Of a stretch of DNA of 64,000 nucleotides, positions 41,354 through 49,157 are shown piece after piece. Location of the stretch: the NCBI RefSeq assembly GCF_014384885.1, contig NZ_JACRST010000004.1:62001-126000 (forward strand), given 5' to 3'. The notes under the pieces were generated by a model that ran no database searches, was not told the origin of the DNA, and worked only from the letters and a program-made list of their open reading frames with translations. The stretch's first letter is position 1. Each line of letters starts with the position of its first letter. The DNA comes from Ligaoa zhengdingensis. Its GTDB lineage: Bacteria > Bacillota > Clostridia > Oscillospirales > Ruminococcaceae. The position numbers were made by a program, and so were the translations under genes.

Positions 41354-41572
41354 TTGTCGAAGGAAGACGTCATTGAGATTGAAGGAACCGTTGTCGACGC
41401 CCTGCCCAACGCTCAGTTCAAAGTTGAGCTGCCGAATGGCCATGTCATTCTGGCGCATATCTCGGGCAAGCTGCGCATGAACTTCATCCGCATCCTGCCC
41501 GGGGATAAAGTTACGGTGGAGATGTCTCCATACGATCTCACCAAGGGACGCATCACTTGGCGCTCCAAATAA
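41354..41572 (+). CDS. infA: Translation initiation factor IF-1
   Basis: 72 residues. TTG start with GGGAGG. S-K-E-D-V-I-E-I-E-G-T-V-V-D-A-L-P-N-A, F-K-V-E-L-P-N-G-H near 23-31, and R-I-T-W-R at the end. OB-fold factor that blocks the A site in initiation. Confidence 0.97.
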   Translation: MSKEDVIEIEGTVVDALPNAQFKVELPNGHVILAHISGKLRMNFIRILPGDKVTVEMSPYDLTKGRITWRSK

Positions 41573-41628
41573 GCGCCGCGCGCCCCAGGCGCCGCCCCTA
41601 TGGCGGCACACAAAGGAGGTTATTTGTA

Positions 41629-41742
41629 ATGAAAGTAAGACCTTCCGTAAAACCCATCTGCGAAAAGTGCAAGATCATCAAACGCAAAGGTCGTATCATG
41701 GTAATCTGCCAGAACCCCAAGCACAAACAGCGTCAGGGCTGA
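41629..41742 (+). CDS. rpmJ: 50S ribosomal protein L36
   Basis: 37 residues with the zinc set C-E-K-C, C and H (I-C-E-K-C-K-I-I, V-I-C-Q-N-P-K-H). AAAGGAGG upstream. The zinc-binding form. Confidence 0.97.
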   Translation: MKVRPSVKPICEKCKIIKRKGRIMVICQNPKHKQRQG

Positions 41743-41770
41743 TGTGCGGGAAGCGCAGAGGAGAACGAAG

Positions 41771-41789
41771 TATAGTTTGAGAAACTATA
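41771..41789 (+). promoter_or_regulatory. Perfect hairpin before rpsM
   Basis: TATAGTTT-GAG-AAACTATA, eight pairs, three bases before the GGAGG region of rpsM. It may control start-site access or mark RNA processing; no T-run. Confidence 0.45.
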
Positions 41790-41807
41790 TCATGGAGGTG
41801 CACAAGA

Positions 41808-42176
41808 ATGGCTCGTATAGCTGGTATCGATTTGCCGCGCGAAAAACGCATTGAAATCGGCCTCACCTACATCTACGGAATCGGCCGCCAGACCGCCAGT
41901 GATATCATCAAGGCGACCGGTGTCGACCCCGATGTCCGCGTGAAGGATCTGTCGGAGGACGATGTCAACAAGCTGCGTGAGTATATCGACAAAAACTGCC
42001 ACGTTGAGGGTGATCTCCGCCGCGAGACCGCGCTCAACATCAAGAGACTGGTCGAAATCGGCTGCTACCGTGGTGTCCGCCACAGAAAAGGCCTGCCGGT
42101 AAGAGGTCAGCGCTCCAAAACCAACGCGAGAACCAGAAAAGGTCCCAAGAAGACCATCGCGAACAAGAAGAAATAA
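41808..42176 (+). CDS. rpsM: 30S ribosomal protein S13
   Basis: 122 residues. R-I-A-G-I-D-L-P-R-E-K-R at the start, Y-G-I-G-R-Q-T-A near 23-30, and the basic C-terminus R-H-R-K-G-L-P-V-R-G-Q-R-S-K-T-N-A-R (about 93-110). Bridges the 30S head to the 50S. Confidence 0.98.
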   Translation: MARIAGIDLPREKRIEIGLTYIYGIGRQTASDIIKATGVDPDVRVKDLSEDDVNKLREYIDKNCHVEGDLRRETALNIKRLVEIGCYRGVRHRKGLPVRGQRSKTNARTRKGPKKTIANKKK

Positions 42177-42195
42177 TTAGGGAGGGATAACTGAG

Positions 42196-42594
42196 ATGGC
42201 AAAAGTTGCAACCAAGAAGGCCACTCGCCGCCGCCGCGAGAAGAAAAACATCGAGCGTGGCGCTGCTCATATCCAGTCCACCTTTAACAACACCATCGTT
42301 ACCATTACCGATACCCAGGGGAATGCGTTGTCTTGGGCGAGCGCGGGCGGTCTGGGCTTCCGTGGCTCCAGAAAATCCACCCCGTTTGCCGCGCAGACCG
42401 CCGCTGAGACGGCTGCCAAGGCCGCCATGGAGCACGGCCTGAAGACGGTTGAAGTGTTTGTGAAGGGTCCCGGCTCCGGACGTGAGGCTGCGATCCGCGC
42501 GCTGCAGCAGGCGGGCCTCGAGGTCAACATGATCAAAGATGTGACCCCGATTCCGCACAATGGATGCAGACCGCCGAAGAGAAGACGCGTCTAA
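42196..42594 (+). CDS. rpsK: 30S ribosomal protein S11
   Basis: 132 residues. A-H-I-Q-S-T-F-N-N-T-I-V-T-I-T-D near 24-39, G-F-R-G-S-R-K-S-T-P-F-A-A-Q near 53-66, P-I-P-H-N-G-C-R-P-P-K-R-R-R-V at the end. Forms the platform near the E site. Confidence 0.98.
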   Translation: MAKVATKKATRRRREKKNIERGAAHIQSTFNNTIVTITDTQGNALSWASAGGLGFRGSRKSTPFAAQTAAETAAKAAMEHGLKTVEVFVKGPGSGREAAIRALQQAGLEVNMIKDVTPIPHNGCRPPKRRRV

Positions 42595-42621
42595 TCACAC
42601 AATACAGGAGGTGTAACCCAC

Positions 42622-43254
42622 ATGGCAAGATATACCGGCGCTGTCTGCAGATTGTGCAGACGTGAAGGGAAAAAACTTTTCCTCAAAGGTGAAAGATGCT
42701 ACTCGGATAAGTGTGCGATCAACACCAGAAAGGATTCGCTGATTCCCGGCCAGCACGGTCAGGGCCGCAAGAAGGTTTCGGAGTACGGCGTTCAGCTGCG
42801 CGCGAAACAGTCTGCCCGCCGCTTCTATGGCGTGCTGGAGAACCAGTTCTATAAATATTACGAGATGGCCGAACGCCAGGCCGGCGTAACGGGTGAAAAC
42901 CTGCTCCGCATCCTGGAAAGCCGTCTGGATAACGTTGTTTACCGCTCCGGCTTCGCTTCTTCCAGAAAAGAAGCCCGCCAGCTGGTGCTGCACTGCCACT
43001 ACACGGTCAACGGCAAGAAGGTCAACATTCCTTCCTATCTGCTGAAGGCCGGCGATGTGGTTGCAGTTGCGAACAACTTCAAATCCACCGATAAGATGAA
43101 GGCCATCACCGACGCGAACGGCTCCCGTCCCGTCCCGAAATGGCTGGAAGTCGACCAGGAGAAGCTCACTTCCCGCGTAGCACAGCTGCCCGCCCGCGAG
43201 GATATCGACCTCGACGTGGAAGAGCATCTGATCGTCGAGCTCTATTCTAAATAA
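42622..43254 (+). CDS. rpsD: 30S ribosomal protein S4
   Basis: 210 residues. N-terminal C-R-L-C-R-R-E-G near 9-16 hints at a zinc site (with C near 26-31), the S4 domain R-L-D-N-V-V-Y-R-S-G-F-A near 95-106. An assembly starter and fidelity protein. The start A-R-Y-T-G-A-V-C-R is typical of the zinc-type S4. Confidence 0.97.
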   Translation: MARYTGAVCRLCRREGKKLFLKGERCYSDKCAINTRKDSLIPGQHGQGRKKVSEYGVQLRAKQSARRFYGVLENQFYKYYEMAERQAGVTGENLLRILESRLDNVVYRSGFASSRKEARQLVLHCHYTVNGKKVNIPSYLLKAGDVVAVANNFKSTDKMKAITDANGSRPVPKWLEVDQEKLTSRVAQLPAREDIDLDVEEHLIVELYSK

Positions 43255-43338
43255 TAGGCTCGTAAGCATCATCATCGGCTGGGGAACGCGAAAAGTCAGG
43301 CAGGCCCTAATCAGGCCGGCCATTTAAGGAGGGTTTTT

Positions 43339-44304
43339 ATGATAGAGATTGAGAAGCCGAGAATTGAGACAGCGGAGATCAAATCCGACGGAACCTACGG
43401 CAGATTTGTCGTGGAGCCTCTCGAGCGCGGCTTTGGTACAACATTAGGTAACAGCCTAAGACGTGTGCTACTCTCCTCGCTTCCTGGTGTTGCTGTCACA
43501 TCGGTTAAGATTGACGGCGTACAACATGAGTTTTCAACCATTCCCGGTGTGAAAGAGGATGTCACTGAGATTATCCTGAACATCAAGGGCCTCACCGCCA
43601 AGCTGTATTGCGACGGCCCCAAAACCGTTGTGATCGACGCGACCGGCGAATGTGAGGTCACCGCCGATTCGATTACTGAGGACGCGGAGGTTGAAATCCT
43701 CGACCCTGGTATGCACATTGCCACATTGGGAGCTGGCGCCAAGCTGTATATGGAGATCACCTTGGACCGCGGCCGCGGCTATGTGCCCGCGGAGCGGAAC
43801 AAGCAGATGATGCAGGCGCCAACCGCACAGCAAACATTAGGCGTCATTCCGGTGGATAGCATTTATACACCGGTGCTGAAGGTAAACTACACTGTCGAGA
43901 ACACCCGTGTTGAGCAGATCACTGACTACGACAAGTTAACCCTCGAGGTATGGACAGACGGAACCATCTCCGCCAAAGAAGCCGTATCCCTGGGGGCCAA
44001 GGTCCTCAACGAGCATCTCAACCTGTTCGTTGACCTTTCCGACGAGGCTTATCACACCGAGATCATGGTGGAAAAAGATGATAACGGCAAGGAAAAGGTC
44101 CTTGAGATGACCATTGAAGAGCTTGACCTGTCTGTCCGTTCGTTCAATTGTCTGAAACGGGCAGGCATCAACACAGTGGAAGACCTGATCAACAAGTCCG
44201 AGGACGAGATGATGAAAGTTCGCAACCTCGGCAAAAAATCTCTGGAGGAGGTCATTGCCAAGCTGAAATCGCTGGGCTTTAACCTCAACAAAGAGGACGA
44301 ATAA
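43339..44304 (+). CDS. rpoA: RNA polymerase alpha subunit
   Basis: 321 residues. N-terminal dimer domain with R-F-V-V-E-P-L-E-R-G-F-G-T-T-L-G-N-S-L-R-R (about 22-42), flexible linker (about 225-245) and C-terminal domain with L-x-L-S-V-R-S-F-N-C-L-K-R-A-G-I near 262-276 that contacts DNA and activators. AAGGAGG upstream. Confidence 0.98.
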   Translation: MIEIEKPRIETAEIKSDGTYGRFVVEPLERGFGTTLGNSLRRVLLSSLPGVAVTSVKIDGVQHEFSTIPGVKEDVTEIILNIKGLTAKLYCDGPKTVVIDATGECEVTADSITEDAEVEILDPGMHIATLGAGAKLYMEITLDRGRGYVPAERNKQMMQAPTAQQTLGVIPVDSIYTPVLKVNYTVENTRVEQITDYDKLTLEVWTDGTISAKEAVSLGAKVLNEHLNLFVDLSDEAYHTEIMVEKDDNGKEKVLEMTIEELDLSVRSFNCLKRAGINTVEDLINKSEDEMMKVRNLGKKSLEEVIAKLKSLGFNLNKEDE

Positions 44305-44353
44305 AATCTTACTTTGTTTATGACTGCATAAACCGGTAAAGGAGTGAATTTCG

Positions 44354-44695
44354 ATGCCAGGTACCAGAAAACTCGGTAGAAGCTCTGACCACAGAAAAGC
44401 CATGCTCCGTGCGATGGTGACCTATCTCTTCGAGAACGGAAAGATCGAGACCACCGTCACCCGGGCCAAAGAAGTTCGTGCTATGGCCGAGAAAATGATT
44501 ACAATAGGCAAACAAGACAATCTCCACTCCAAGCGTCAGATCTATTCCTTTGTCACAAAGGAAACCGTTGCGAAAAAGGTGATTGACGAGCTCTCCCCCA
44601 AGTATAAGGAGAGAAACGGCGGTTATACCCGCATCGTCAAGATCGGCCCCCGCCGCGGTGACGCTGCTGAGATGGCAATTATTGAGCTGATCTAA
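44354..44695 (+). CDS. rplQ: 50S ribosomal protein L17
   Basis: 113 residues. R-K-L-G-R-S-S-D-H-R-K-A-M-L-R at the start, E-T-T-V-T-R-A-K-E-V near 32-41 and the C-terminal G-P-R-R-G-D-A-A-E-M-A. Last gene of the superoperon; its stop is followed by a bidirectional terminator. Confidence 0.98.
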   Translation: MPGTRKLGRSSDHRKAMLRAMVTYLFENGKIETTVTRAKEVRAMAEKMITIGKQDNLHSKRQIYSFVTKETVAKKVIDELSPKYKERNGGYTRIVKIGPRRGDAAEMAIIELI

Positions 44696-45001
44696 TCATT
44701 GGTTACAATAAAAAAGCAGGATGCTTGAAACAGCATCCTGCTTTTTTCGTTGGTGAGGTTCCCGTTGATCGATGAGCTCCACGATGTAGTCTATGCTGAC
44801 ATTGTAAAAGTAGGCCAGCCGGATGACAAACTTTGCTCTAATGGGAACACGGCCCAGCTCATAGTTCCGATAGGTGTGAGGGGACACGCCGGTGCGGCGC
44901 GCCACTTCCGCGCAGGATAGGTGGTGCTCCCAGCGCAGCTCGCCGATTCTTGGATAAAAGGGACAGGTTTCCCCGCAGTTTTTTACATTTGGATATGCCA
45001 C
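44696..45001 (-). CDS. Small XRE-type HTH protein overlapping a terminator
   Basis: 101 residues from GTG (GGAGG eight bases upstream). A helix-turn-helix reads E-L-R-W-E-H-H-L-S-C-A-E-V-A-R-R-T-G-V-S-P-H-T-Y-R-N-Y-E-L-G-R (about 20-50), followed by a second helical part with F-V-I-R-L-A-Y-F-Y-N-V-S-I-D-Y. Its last 17 codons run through the terminator hairpin of rplQ, and its stop abuts rplQ's. It may be a Clostridial accessory regulator; target unknown. The N-terminal C-x4-C could bind metal. Confidence 0.75.
   Translation of the reverse strand: MAYPNVKNCGETCPFYPRIGELRWEHHLSCAEVARRTGVSPHTYRNYELGRVPIRAKFVIRLAYFYNVSIDYIVELIDQREPHQRKKQDAVSSILLFYCNQ
44710..44747. terminator. Bidirectional terminator of the ribosomal superoperon
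   Basis: GCAGGATGCT (44716-44725) pairs with AGCATCCTGC (44732-44741); AAAAAA before and TTTTTT after, so both strands get a U-run. It lies within the 3' coding end of the opposite XRE gene. Confidence 0.9.
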
Positions 45002-45363
45002 TAAGATCACCTCCGGATGTATTATAATTTATTTGGAGGTGCCATATTGAATTTTAATTCGCTCCGAATTAAAAATTTTTAAGGATGATGGTTTTAGGCA
45101 GTTCGCCGGGTGGTGAGGGTTGCGCTTGCCCGACCCGGAGCCGAAAATCAAGTGGTGCAAGGTCTGCGCGCCATGCGGGAGTCGCCCGAGGGCACCCCGT
45201 AGGGGCAATGGTTTGTGGGAGCGAAGTGCCGGGTATGCACCCGGGGGCGTTGCCGAAGAAAACACTTGCTAAGGCGTTGGGCTCGCTGCCCGTAGCTGCA
45301 AAGTCAGGTGCGAACATGCGCACGGTAGTGCGCAAAATTGCTTTGTCCATATGCGCTTATGGC
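45002..45363. other. 360-base intergenic stretch with palindromes
   Basis: No supported gene. 45021-45026 holds a minus-strand TATAAT, a possible -10 for the XRE gene. 45050-45077 is an AT-rich inverted repeat (AATTTTAATTCG ... CGAATTAAAAATT). 45084-45330 is GC-rich and holds GTAGGGGCAATGG and the palindrome CCGGGTATGCACCCGG (45228-45243), related to the repeats at 81-227. A 117-codon plus-strand frame here looks random. Confidence 0.5.
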
Positions 45364-45364
45364 C

Positions 45365-45411
45365 AAAACAAAAGCGCCCGAATGCTTTCGCATCCGGGCG
45401 CCTGCCTTTTT
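45365..45411 (-). terminator. Terminator of the P-loop gene
   Basis: A 12-bp stem GCGCCCGGATGC/GCATTCGGGCGC with GAAA loop on the minus strand, then TTTTGTTTT. On the plus strand it is followed by CTGCCTTTTT. Confidence 0.85.
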
Positions 45412-45415
45412 AAAG

Positions 45416-45829
45416 TTAATCCACGATATACTTTTTGACGTTCTCGGGGAGTTCAGAAACATCGCAGGAAACCGTGAAGGTGACCTCAGCCTTGCTGACG
45501 TCGAGCAACACCTGCAGGCGCTCGATAAACGCGGCGAACTCGTCATAATTGCGGCCGCCGATCTTCAGGGTGCCGTCCACGAAGATCTCAGAAATGTCGT
45601 AGTTGCCAGCGAAGATACCGGCGAGGAAACCGTAAAACGCGTCGTAGCCTTCCACCTTATACTCTTCGATGTCGATCAGGCGGACCGCATGGTCAATATC
45701 GTAAGTCATTTTGAGGCCTTTTTCAACGCATACGATGTTGCCCGCAGTTGTTTTAACGGCAGCGTTGATCATGTCGATGAGGGTCTTGGTTTTTCCGGAG
45801 CCTTTGTTTCCCACGATAAGTTTTATCAT
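45416..45829 (-). CDS. P-loop NTP-binding protein of unknown function
   Basis: 137 residues. Walker A G-N-K-G-S-G-K-T-K (about 7-15). No clear Walker B: I-S-E-I-F-V-D-G (about 79-86) is the nearest. The last part, V-S-K-A-E-V-T-F-T-V-S, suggests one more strand. It is shorter than most P-loop ATPases. I do not recognise a named family. It lies 67 bp after pgi on the same strand and before a terminator. Confidence 0.75.
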   Translation of the reverse strand: MIKLIVGNKGSGKTKTLIDMINAAVKTTAGNIVCVEKGLKMTYDIDHAVRLIDIEEYKVEGYDAFYGFLAGIFAGNYDISEIFVDGTLKIGGRNYDEFAAFIERLQVLLDVSKAEVTFTVSCDVSELPENVKKYIVD

Positions 45830-45896
45830 GTTTCATTCCTCCCAAGTTTGGTATATTTTGAAATCGCCCTTGGCGAATTTTGCACGTCTTTTGGTC

Positions 45897-47234
45897 TCAG
45901 TGCAGTTTGGCCTCCAAAGCGGCTTTCATGTCCTCATAGCCGGGCTTGCCCAACAGAGCGAACATATTCTTTTTGTAGCTTTCCACGCCGGGCTGGTCGA
46001 ACGGGTTGACGCCCAGGGTGTAGCCCGAGATGGCGCAGGCCTTTTCAAAGAAATAGACCATGTAGCCAAACTCATATTCGTTGATCTCGGGGACCTCCAA
46101 CACCAGGTTGGGCACGCCGCCTTCGGTATGCGCCAGGATGGTGCCCTCCAGCGCCTTGCGATTGACCACCGACATATTCTGCTCCGCTAGGAAGTTGAGG
46201 CCGTCCGCGTTGACAGCGTCCTTCTCGAGGTACAGGTCGGTCTTGGGTTTTTTGATGTCCACCACAGTCTCCAGCAGGATGCGCTCACCCTCCTGGATGT
46301 ACTGGCCCATCGAGTGCAGGTCGGTGGAGAAGGTCGCGGCGGCGGGGAACAGGCCCTTGTTTTCCTTGCCCTCGCTCTCGCCGAACAACTGCTTGAACCA
46401 CTCCGCCATCATGGTGAAAGCGGGCTCGTAGCTCACCAGCATCTCGACGCGCTTGCCCTTGCGGTACAGGCAGTTGCGGATCGCCGCATAGCGGTAGCAG
46501 TCGTTGGATGCGATGTCGTCGTTGTCCAGCTCCTTTTCCGCAGCGGCTGCGCCCTTCATGATCTCGCCGATATCGATGCCGGCCACCGCGATCGGCAGCA
46601 GGCCCACAGCGGTGAGCACCGAGTAACGGCCGCCCACGTCGTCGGGGATGACGAACGTCTCATAGCCCTGCTCGTTGCACAGCTCCTTGAGAGTGCCGCG
46701 CGCCTTGTCGGTGGTGCAATAGATGCGGCCGCGCGCGCCGTCCACGCCGTATTTTTTCTCCAGCAGCTCGCGGAATACGCGGAACGCCAGCGCGGGCTCG
46801 GTGGTGGTGCCGGATTTTGAAATCACATTGATGGAAATCTCCTTGCCCTCGCAGATCGAGAGGATCTCGTTCAGATAGGTGGGGTTGATGTTGTTGCCCG
46901 CAAAGAAGATTTCCGGGGTATCCTTTTTGAGGTTGTTATAGAACGGGGAACGAAGCAGCTCGATCGCGGCGCGCGCGCCGAGGTAGCTTCCGCCAATGCC
47001 GATGACGATCAGGATGTCGCTGTCCTTCTTAATCTTTTCCGCAGCGGCCTGGATGCGGGTGAACTCCTCCTTGTCGTACTCGGTGGGAAGATGCAGCCAG
47101 CCCAGGAAGTCGTTGCCCCGGCCCGAGCCGCTGTGCAGGGTGTTGTGCGCGGCCTTCACTTCGGGGTAGATCGCTTCCAGTTCTGCGTCGGTCAGAAAGT
47201 CTTTGACATAATTTGCGTTGAGTTTCATGGACAT
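45897..47234 (-). CDS. pgi: Glucose-6-phosphate isomerase
   Basis: 445 residues, short Firmicute type. G-I-G-G-S-Y-L-G-A-R-A near 79-89, S-K-S-G-T-T-T-E near 142-149, active-site Glu in the Q-L-F-G-E-S-E-G-K region near 287, and C-terminal Q-P-G-V-E-S-Y-K-K with the catalytic Lys near 423. Interconverts glucose-6-phosphate and fructose-6-phosphate. GGAGG seven bases before the ATG. Confidence 0.97.
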   Translation of the reverse strand: MSMKLNANYVKDFLTDAELEAIYPEVKAAHNTLHSGSGRGNDFLGWLHLPTEYDKEEFTRIQAAAEKIKKDSDILIVIGIGGSYLGARAAIELLRSPFYNNLKKDTPEIFFAGNNINPTYLNEILSICEGKEISINVISKSGTTTEPALAFRVFRELLEKKYGVDGARGRIYCTTDKARGTLKELCNEQGYETFVIPDDVGGRYSVLTAVGLLPIAVAGIDIGEIMKGAAAAEKELDNDDIASNDCYRYAAIRNCLYRKGKRVEMLVSYEPAFTMMAEWFKQLFGESEGKENKGLFPAAATFSTDLHSMGQYIQEGERILLETVVDIKKPKTDLYLEKDAVNADGLNFLAEQNMSVVNRKALEGTILAHTEGGVPNLVLEVPEINEYEFGYMVYFFEKACAISGYTLGVNPFDQPGVESYKKNMFALLGKPGYEDMKAALEAKLH

Positions 47235-47261
47235 TTGAATTCCTCCAATTTCTATGCTCCT

Positions 47262-47290
47262 ATTTTACAATATATCAGCATTATTTTCAA
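47262..47290 (-). promoter_or_regulatory. Sigma-A promoter of pgi
   Basis: TTGAAA, 17-bp spacer, TAAAAT on the minus strand, 28 bp before the pgi start. Confidence 0.75.
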
Positions 47291-47376
47291 GTATTTCACA
47301 TGAGAATCTTAACCATTTATGCAGTTTTCACAAATCGTTCCCAATTTCTTCACAGTATACACATGGCACGCCCGGC

Positions 47377-48567
47377 TCATTCCTCAAAGGTAATCAGGCG
47401 GGAAAACAGGATTTTCATGCCGTTTCCAAAGGTCATCTTTTGCACCGCCTCCGCGGCCTTCAGGGGGTATTCCGAGATGGGCTGCGAGTCGAGCGAGATG
47501 AGCACCTTGCCCAAAATCTGGCCCTTCTCCACCGGGGCCTGCACATCCGGCACCAAGCTGATGCGCTGTTCCAGCCGCTGTTGATCCCCCTGCTTTACCA
47601 CGATGTTGCTTGGCGGATCGCACTCCACCGCGACCTCGGGGACCACGCCGCCGATCACCTTGACCGGTGTGAGCTGATCCGCCACGCTGGGCGGGGTTGC
47701 CATCGCGTAGTTGGCGAAGCCGTAATCCAGCAGCTTGCGCGCACCGGCAAACCGGTCGTCGCTGGTGGGCGCGCCCAGCACCACCGCCACCAGGGAGAGC
47801 CCGTTCCGCTCCGCAGAGGCGGAGAGACAGCTCCCCGCGCCGTTGGTCGTGCCGGTCTTGAGGCCGGTTGCGCCGTCATAGAAGCGCACCAGCTTGTTGG
47901 TGTTCACCAGCTGGGTCGCGCCGTCGCGCAGCGAGTCCATCCACACGGTGGAATATTCCTTGATCTTGGGGTGCCTCAGCAGCTCGCAGGACATGATTGC
48001 GATGTCGCGCGCGGTGGTCTCGTGGCCGGCCGCGTCCAAACCGCAGGCGTTGATAAAGGTGGTGTTCTCCATGCCCAGCTCCTGCGCGCGCTGGTTCATC
48101 AGCGCCACAAACCCCTCTTCGCTGCCCGCAACCGCCTCGCCCAGCAGCACCGCCGCGTCGTTGGCCGAGGAGATCGCCGTCGCCTTGAGCAGGTCGTGGA
48201 CGCTCATCTGCTCGCCTGGTTCCAGCCAGATTTGGCTGCCGCCCATGGTGGACGCGTGCTCCGAGCAGGAGATCATGTCCTCCATCTTTAGCTTGCCCGA
48301 ATCCAGCGCCTCCATCACCAGCAGGAGGGTCATTACCTTGGTGATCGAGGCGGGCGGCATCCGCTCATCCGCGTTGTCCTCATAGAGCACCTGCCCGGTG
48401 GTCTGTTCCAGCAGGATCGCCGATTTCACATTGAGCGCCAGCGGCGCGGCTGCGGCGTCGGTATCCAGGGCCGCCTCCTCGCCGGCGGCGAACGCGGGCA
48501 GGGCGCCGGAAACGCACAAGCCAATCGCCAAAACCCATGCCGCCGTCTGTTTTTTCCAGTTCGTCAT
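47377..48567 (-). CDS. dacF: D-alanyl-D-alanine carboxypeptidase, DacF/PBP5 type
   Basis: 396 residues. Signal peptide (about 1-27, A-F-A-A cut region), S-I-T-K with the nucleophilic Ser near 71, S-A-N near 128, and K-T-G near 232, the three serine peptidase motifs, then a PBP5 C-terminal beta domain. It trims the last D-Ala from peptidoglycan stems, outside the membrane. AGGAGTTGG decides the ATG over a TTG three codons earlier. Confidence 0.94.
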   Translation of the reverse strand: MTNWKKQTAAWVLAIGLCVSGALPAFAAGEEAALDTDAAAAPLALNVKSAILLEQTTGQVLYEDNADERMPPASITKVMTLLLVMEALDSGKLKMEDMISCSEHASTMGGSQIWLEPGEQMSVHDLLKATAISSANDAAVLLGEAVAGSEEGFVALMNQRAQELGMENTTFINACGLDAAGHETTARDIAIMSCELLRHPKIKEYSTVWMDSLRDGATQLVNTNKLVRFYDGATGLKTGTTNGAGSCLSASAERNGLSLVAVVLGAPTSDDRFAGARKLLDYGFANYAMATPPSVADQLTPVKVIGGVVPEVAVECDPPSNIVVKQGDQQRLEQRISLVPDVQAPVEKGQILGKVLISLDSQPISEYPLKAAEAVQKMTFGNGMKILFSRLITFEE

Positions 48568-48674
48568 AAAAGCCAACTCCTATCCCTCCGGCGGCCCCGA
48601 AGGCGGGGCGCGGCCGCACGTTGTTGCTATCAGTGTATGCGCGCGGGACAGGAAAAAATGTGCTTTTATGCAGG

Positions 48675-48710
48675 ATAGCTGGACAGCATGTGAGAATGCC
48701 GCCCAGCTAT
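48675..48710 (-). terminator. Hairpin after the HPr-like gene
   Basis: ATAGCTGG/CCAGCTAT plus a GCGGCAT/ATGCTGT inner stem on the minus strand; no T-run follows, so it may be a Rho-type or processing site. Confidence 0.45.
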
Positions 48711-48727
48711 GTTGTATGGTGGTTCAA

Positions 48728-48958
48728 TTATTTGACAAGGAAGGGCTTGATTTCCTCCAGGAACGCATCGCAGTTGTCGCTGTATACCTGCATCTTCAGC
48801 GGCTTGGAGAGATCCAGGCTGAAAATACCCATGATGGATTTCGCATCAATGGCATAACGGCCGGAAATCAAATCCACATCAAAATCATACTTGCTGACCG
48901 TGTTTACAAATACCTTGACGTCGTTGATCGTGTTCAGAAGAATGGTCAATTCTTTCAT
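48728..48958 (-). CDS. HPr-like protein without the catalytic His
   Basis: 76 residues, the size of HPr. The regulatory-site region is kept: A-I-D-A-K-S-I-M-G-I-F-S-L-D-L-S-K-P-L (about 36-54), with Ser in place of HPr Ser46. The His15 site, normally in a G-L-H-A-R-P-A loop, is missing; the same place reads I-N-D-V-K-V-F. So it should not carry phosphate from EI, like Crh in Bacillus. A role in carbon control is inference. No EI or HprK gene is nearby. Confidence 0.8.
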   Translation of the reverse strand: MKELTILLNTINDVKVFVNTVSKYDFDVDLISGRYAIDAKSIMGIFSLDLSKPLKMQVYSDNCDAFLEEIKPFLVK

Positions 48959-49015
48959 AACAGCAATCCTCCTTTTTTTCTATGTATGATTTATTAGGAT
49001 AATTACCATAAATAC

Positions 49016-49044
49016 ACTATATCAGCCGGGGGTTTTTAAGTCAA
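49016..49044 (-). promoter_or_regulatory. Sigma-A promoter of the HPr-like gene
   Basis: TTGACT, 17-bp spacer, TATAGT on the minus strand. Its -35 is only seven bases from the -35 of the divergent mtaB promoter. Confidence 0.75.
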
Positions 49045-49051
49045 CTGCTAA

Positions 49052-49080
49052 TTGCTATTATCGCCGTTTTTTATTATAAT
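49052..49080 (+). promoter_or_regulatory. Sigma-A promoter of mtaB
   Basis: TTGCTA, 17-bp spacer, TATAAT, about 78 bp before the start codon. Confidence 0.75.
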
Positions 49081-49157
49081 AAACCCTGTAAAGATCGCTT
49101 TTTTGTACAGCTTTTGCGCGAAAAACAGCGAACAAAAACAGGGCATGGAGGCGAGGC

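Noticed and set aside
45085..45438. 117-codon plus-strand frame after rplQ
   Set aside because: Runs through palindromes and a terminator hairpin; no ribosome binding site and random composition.
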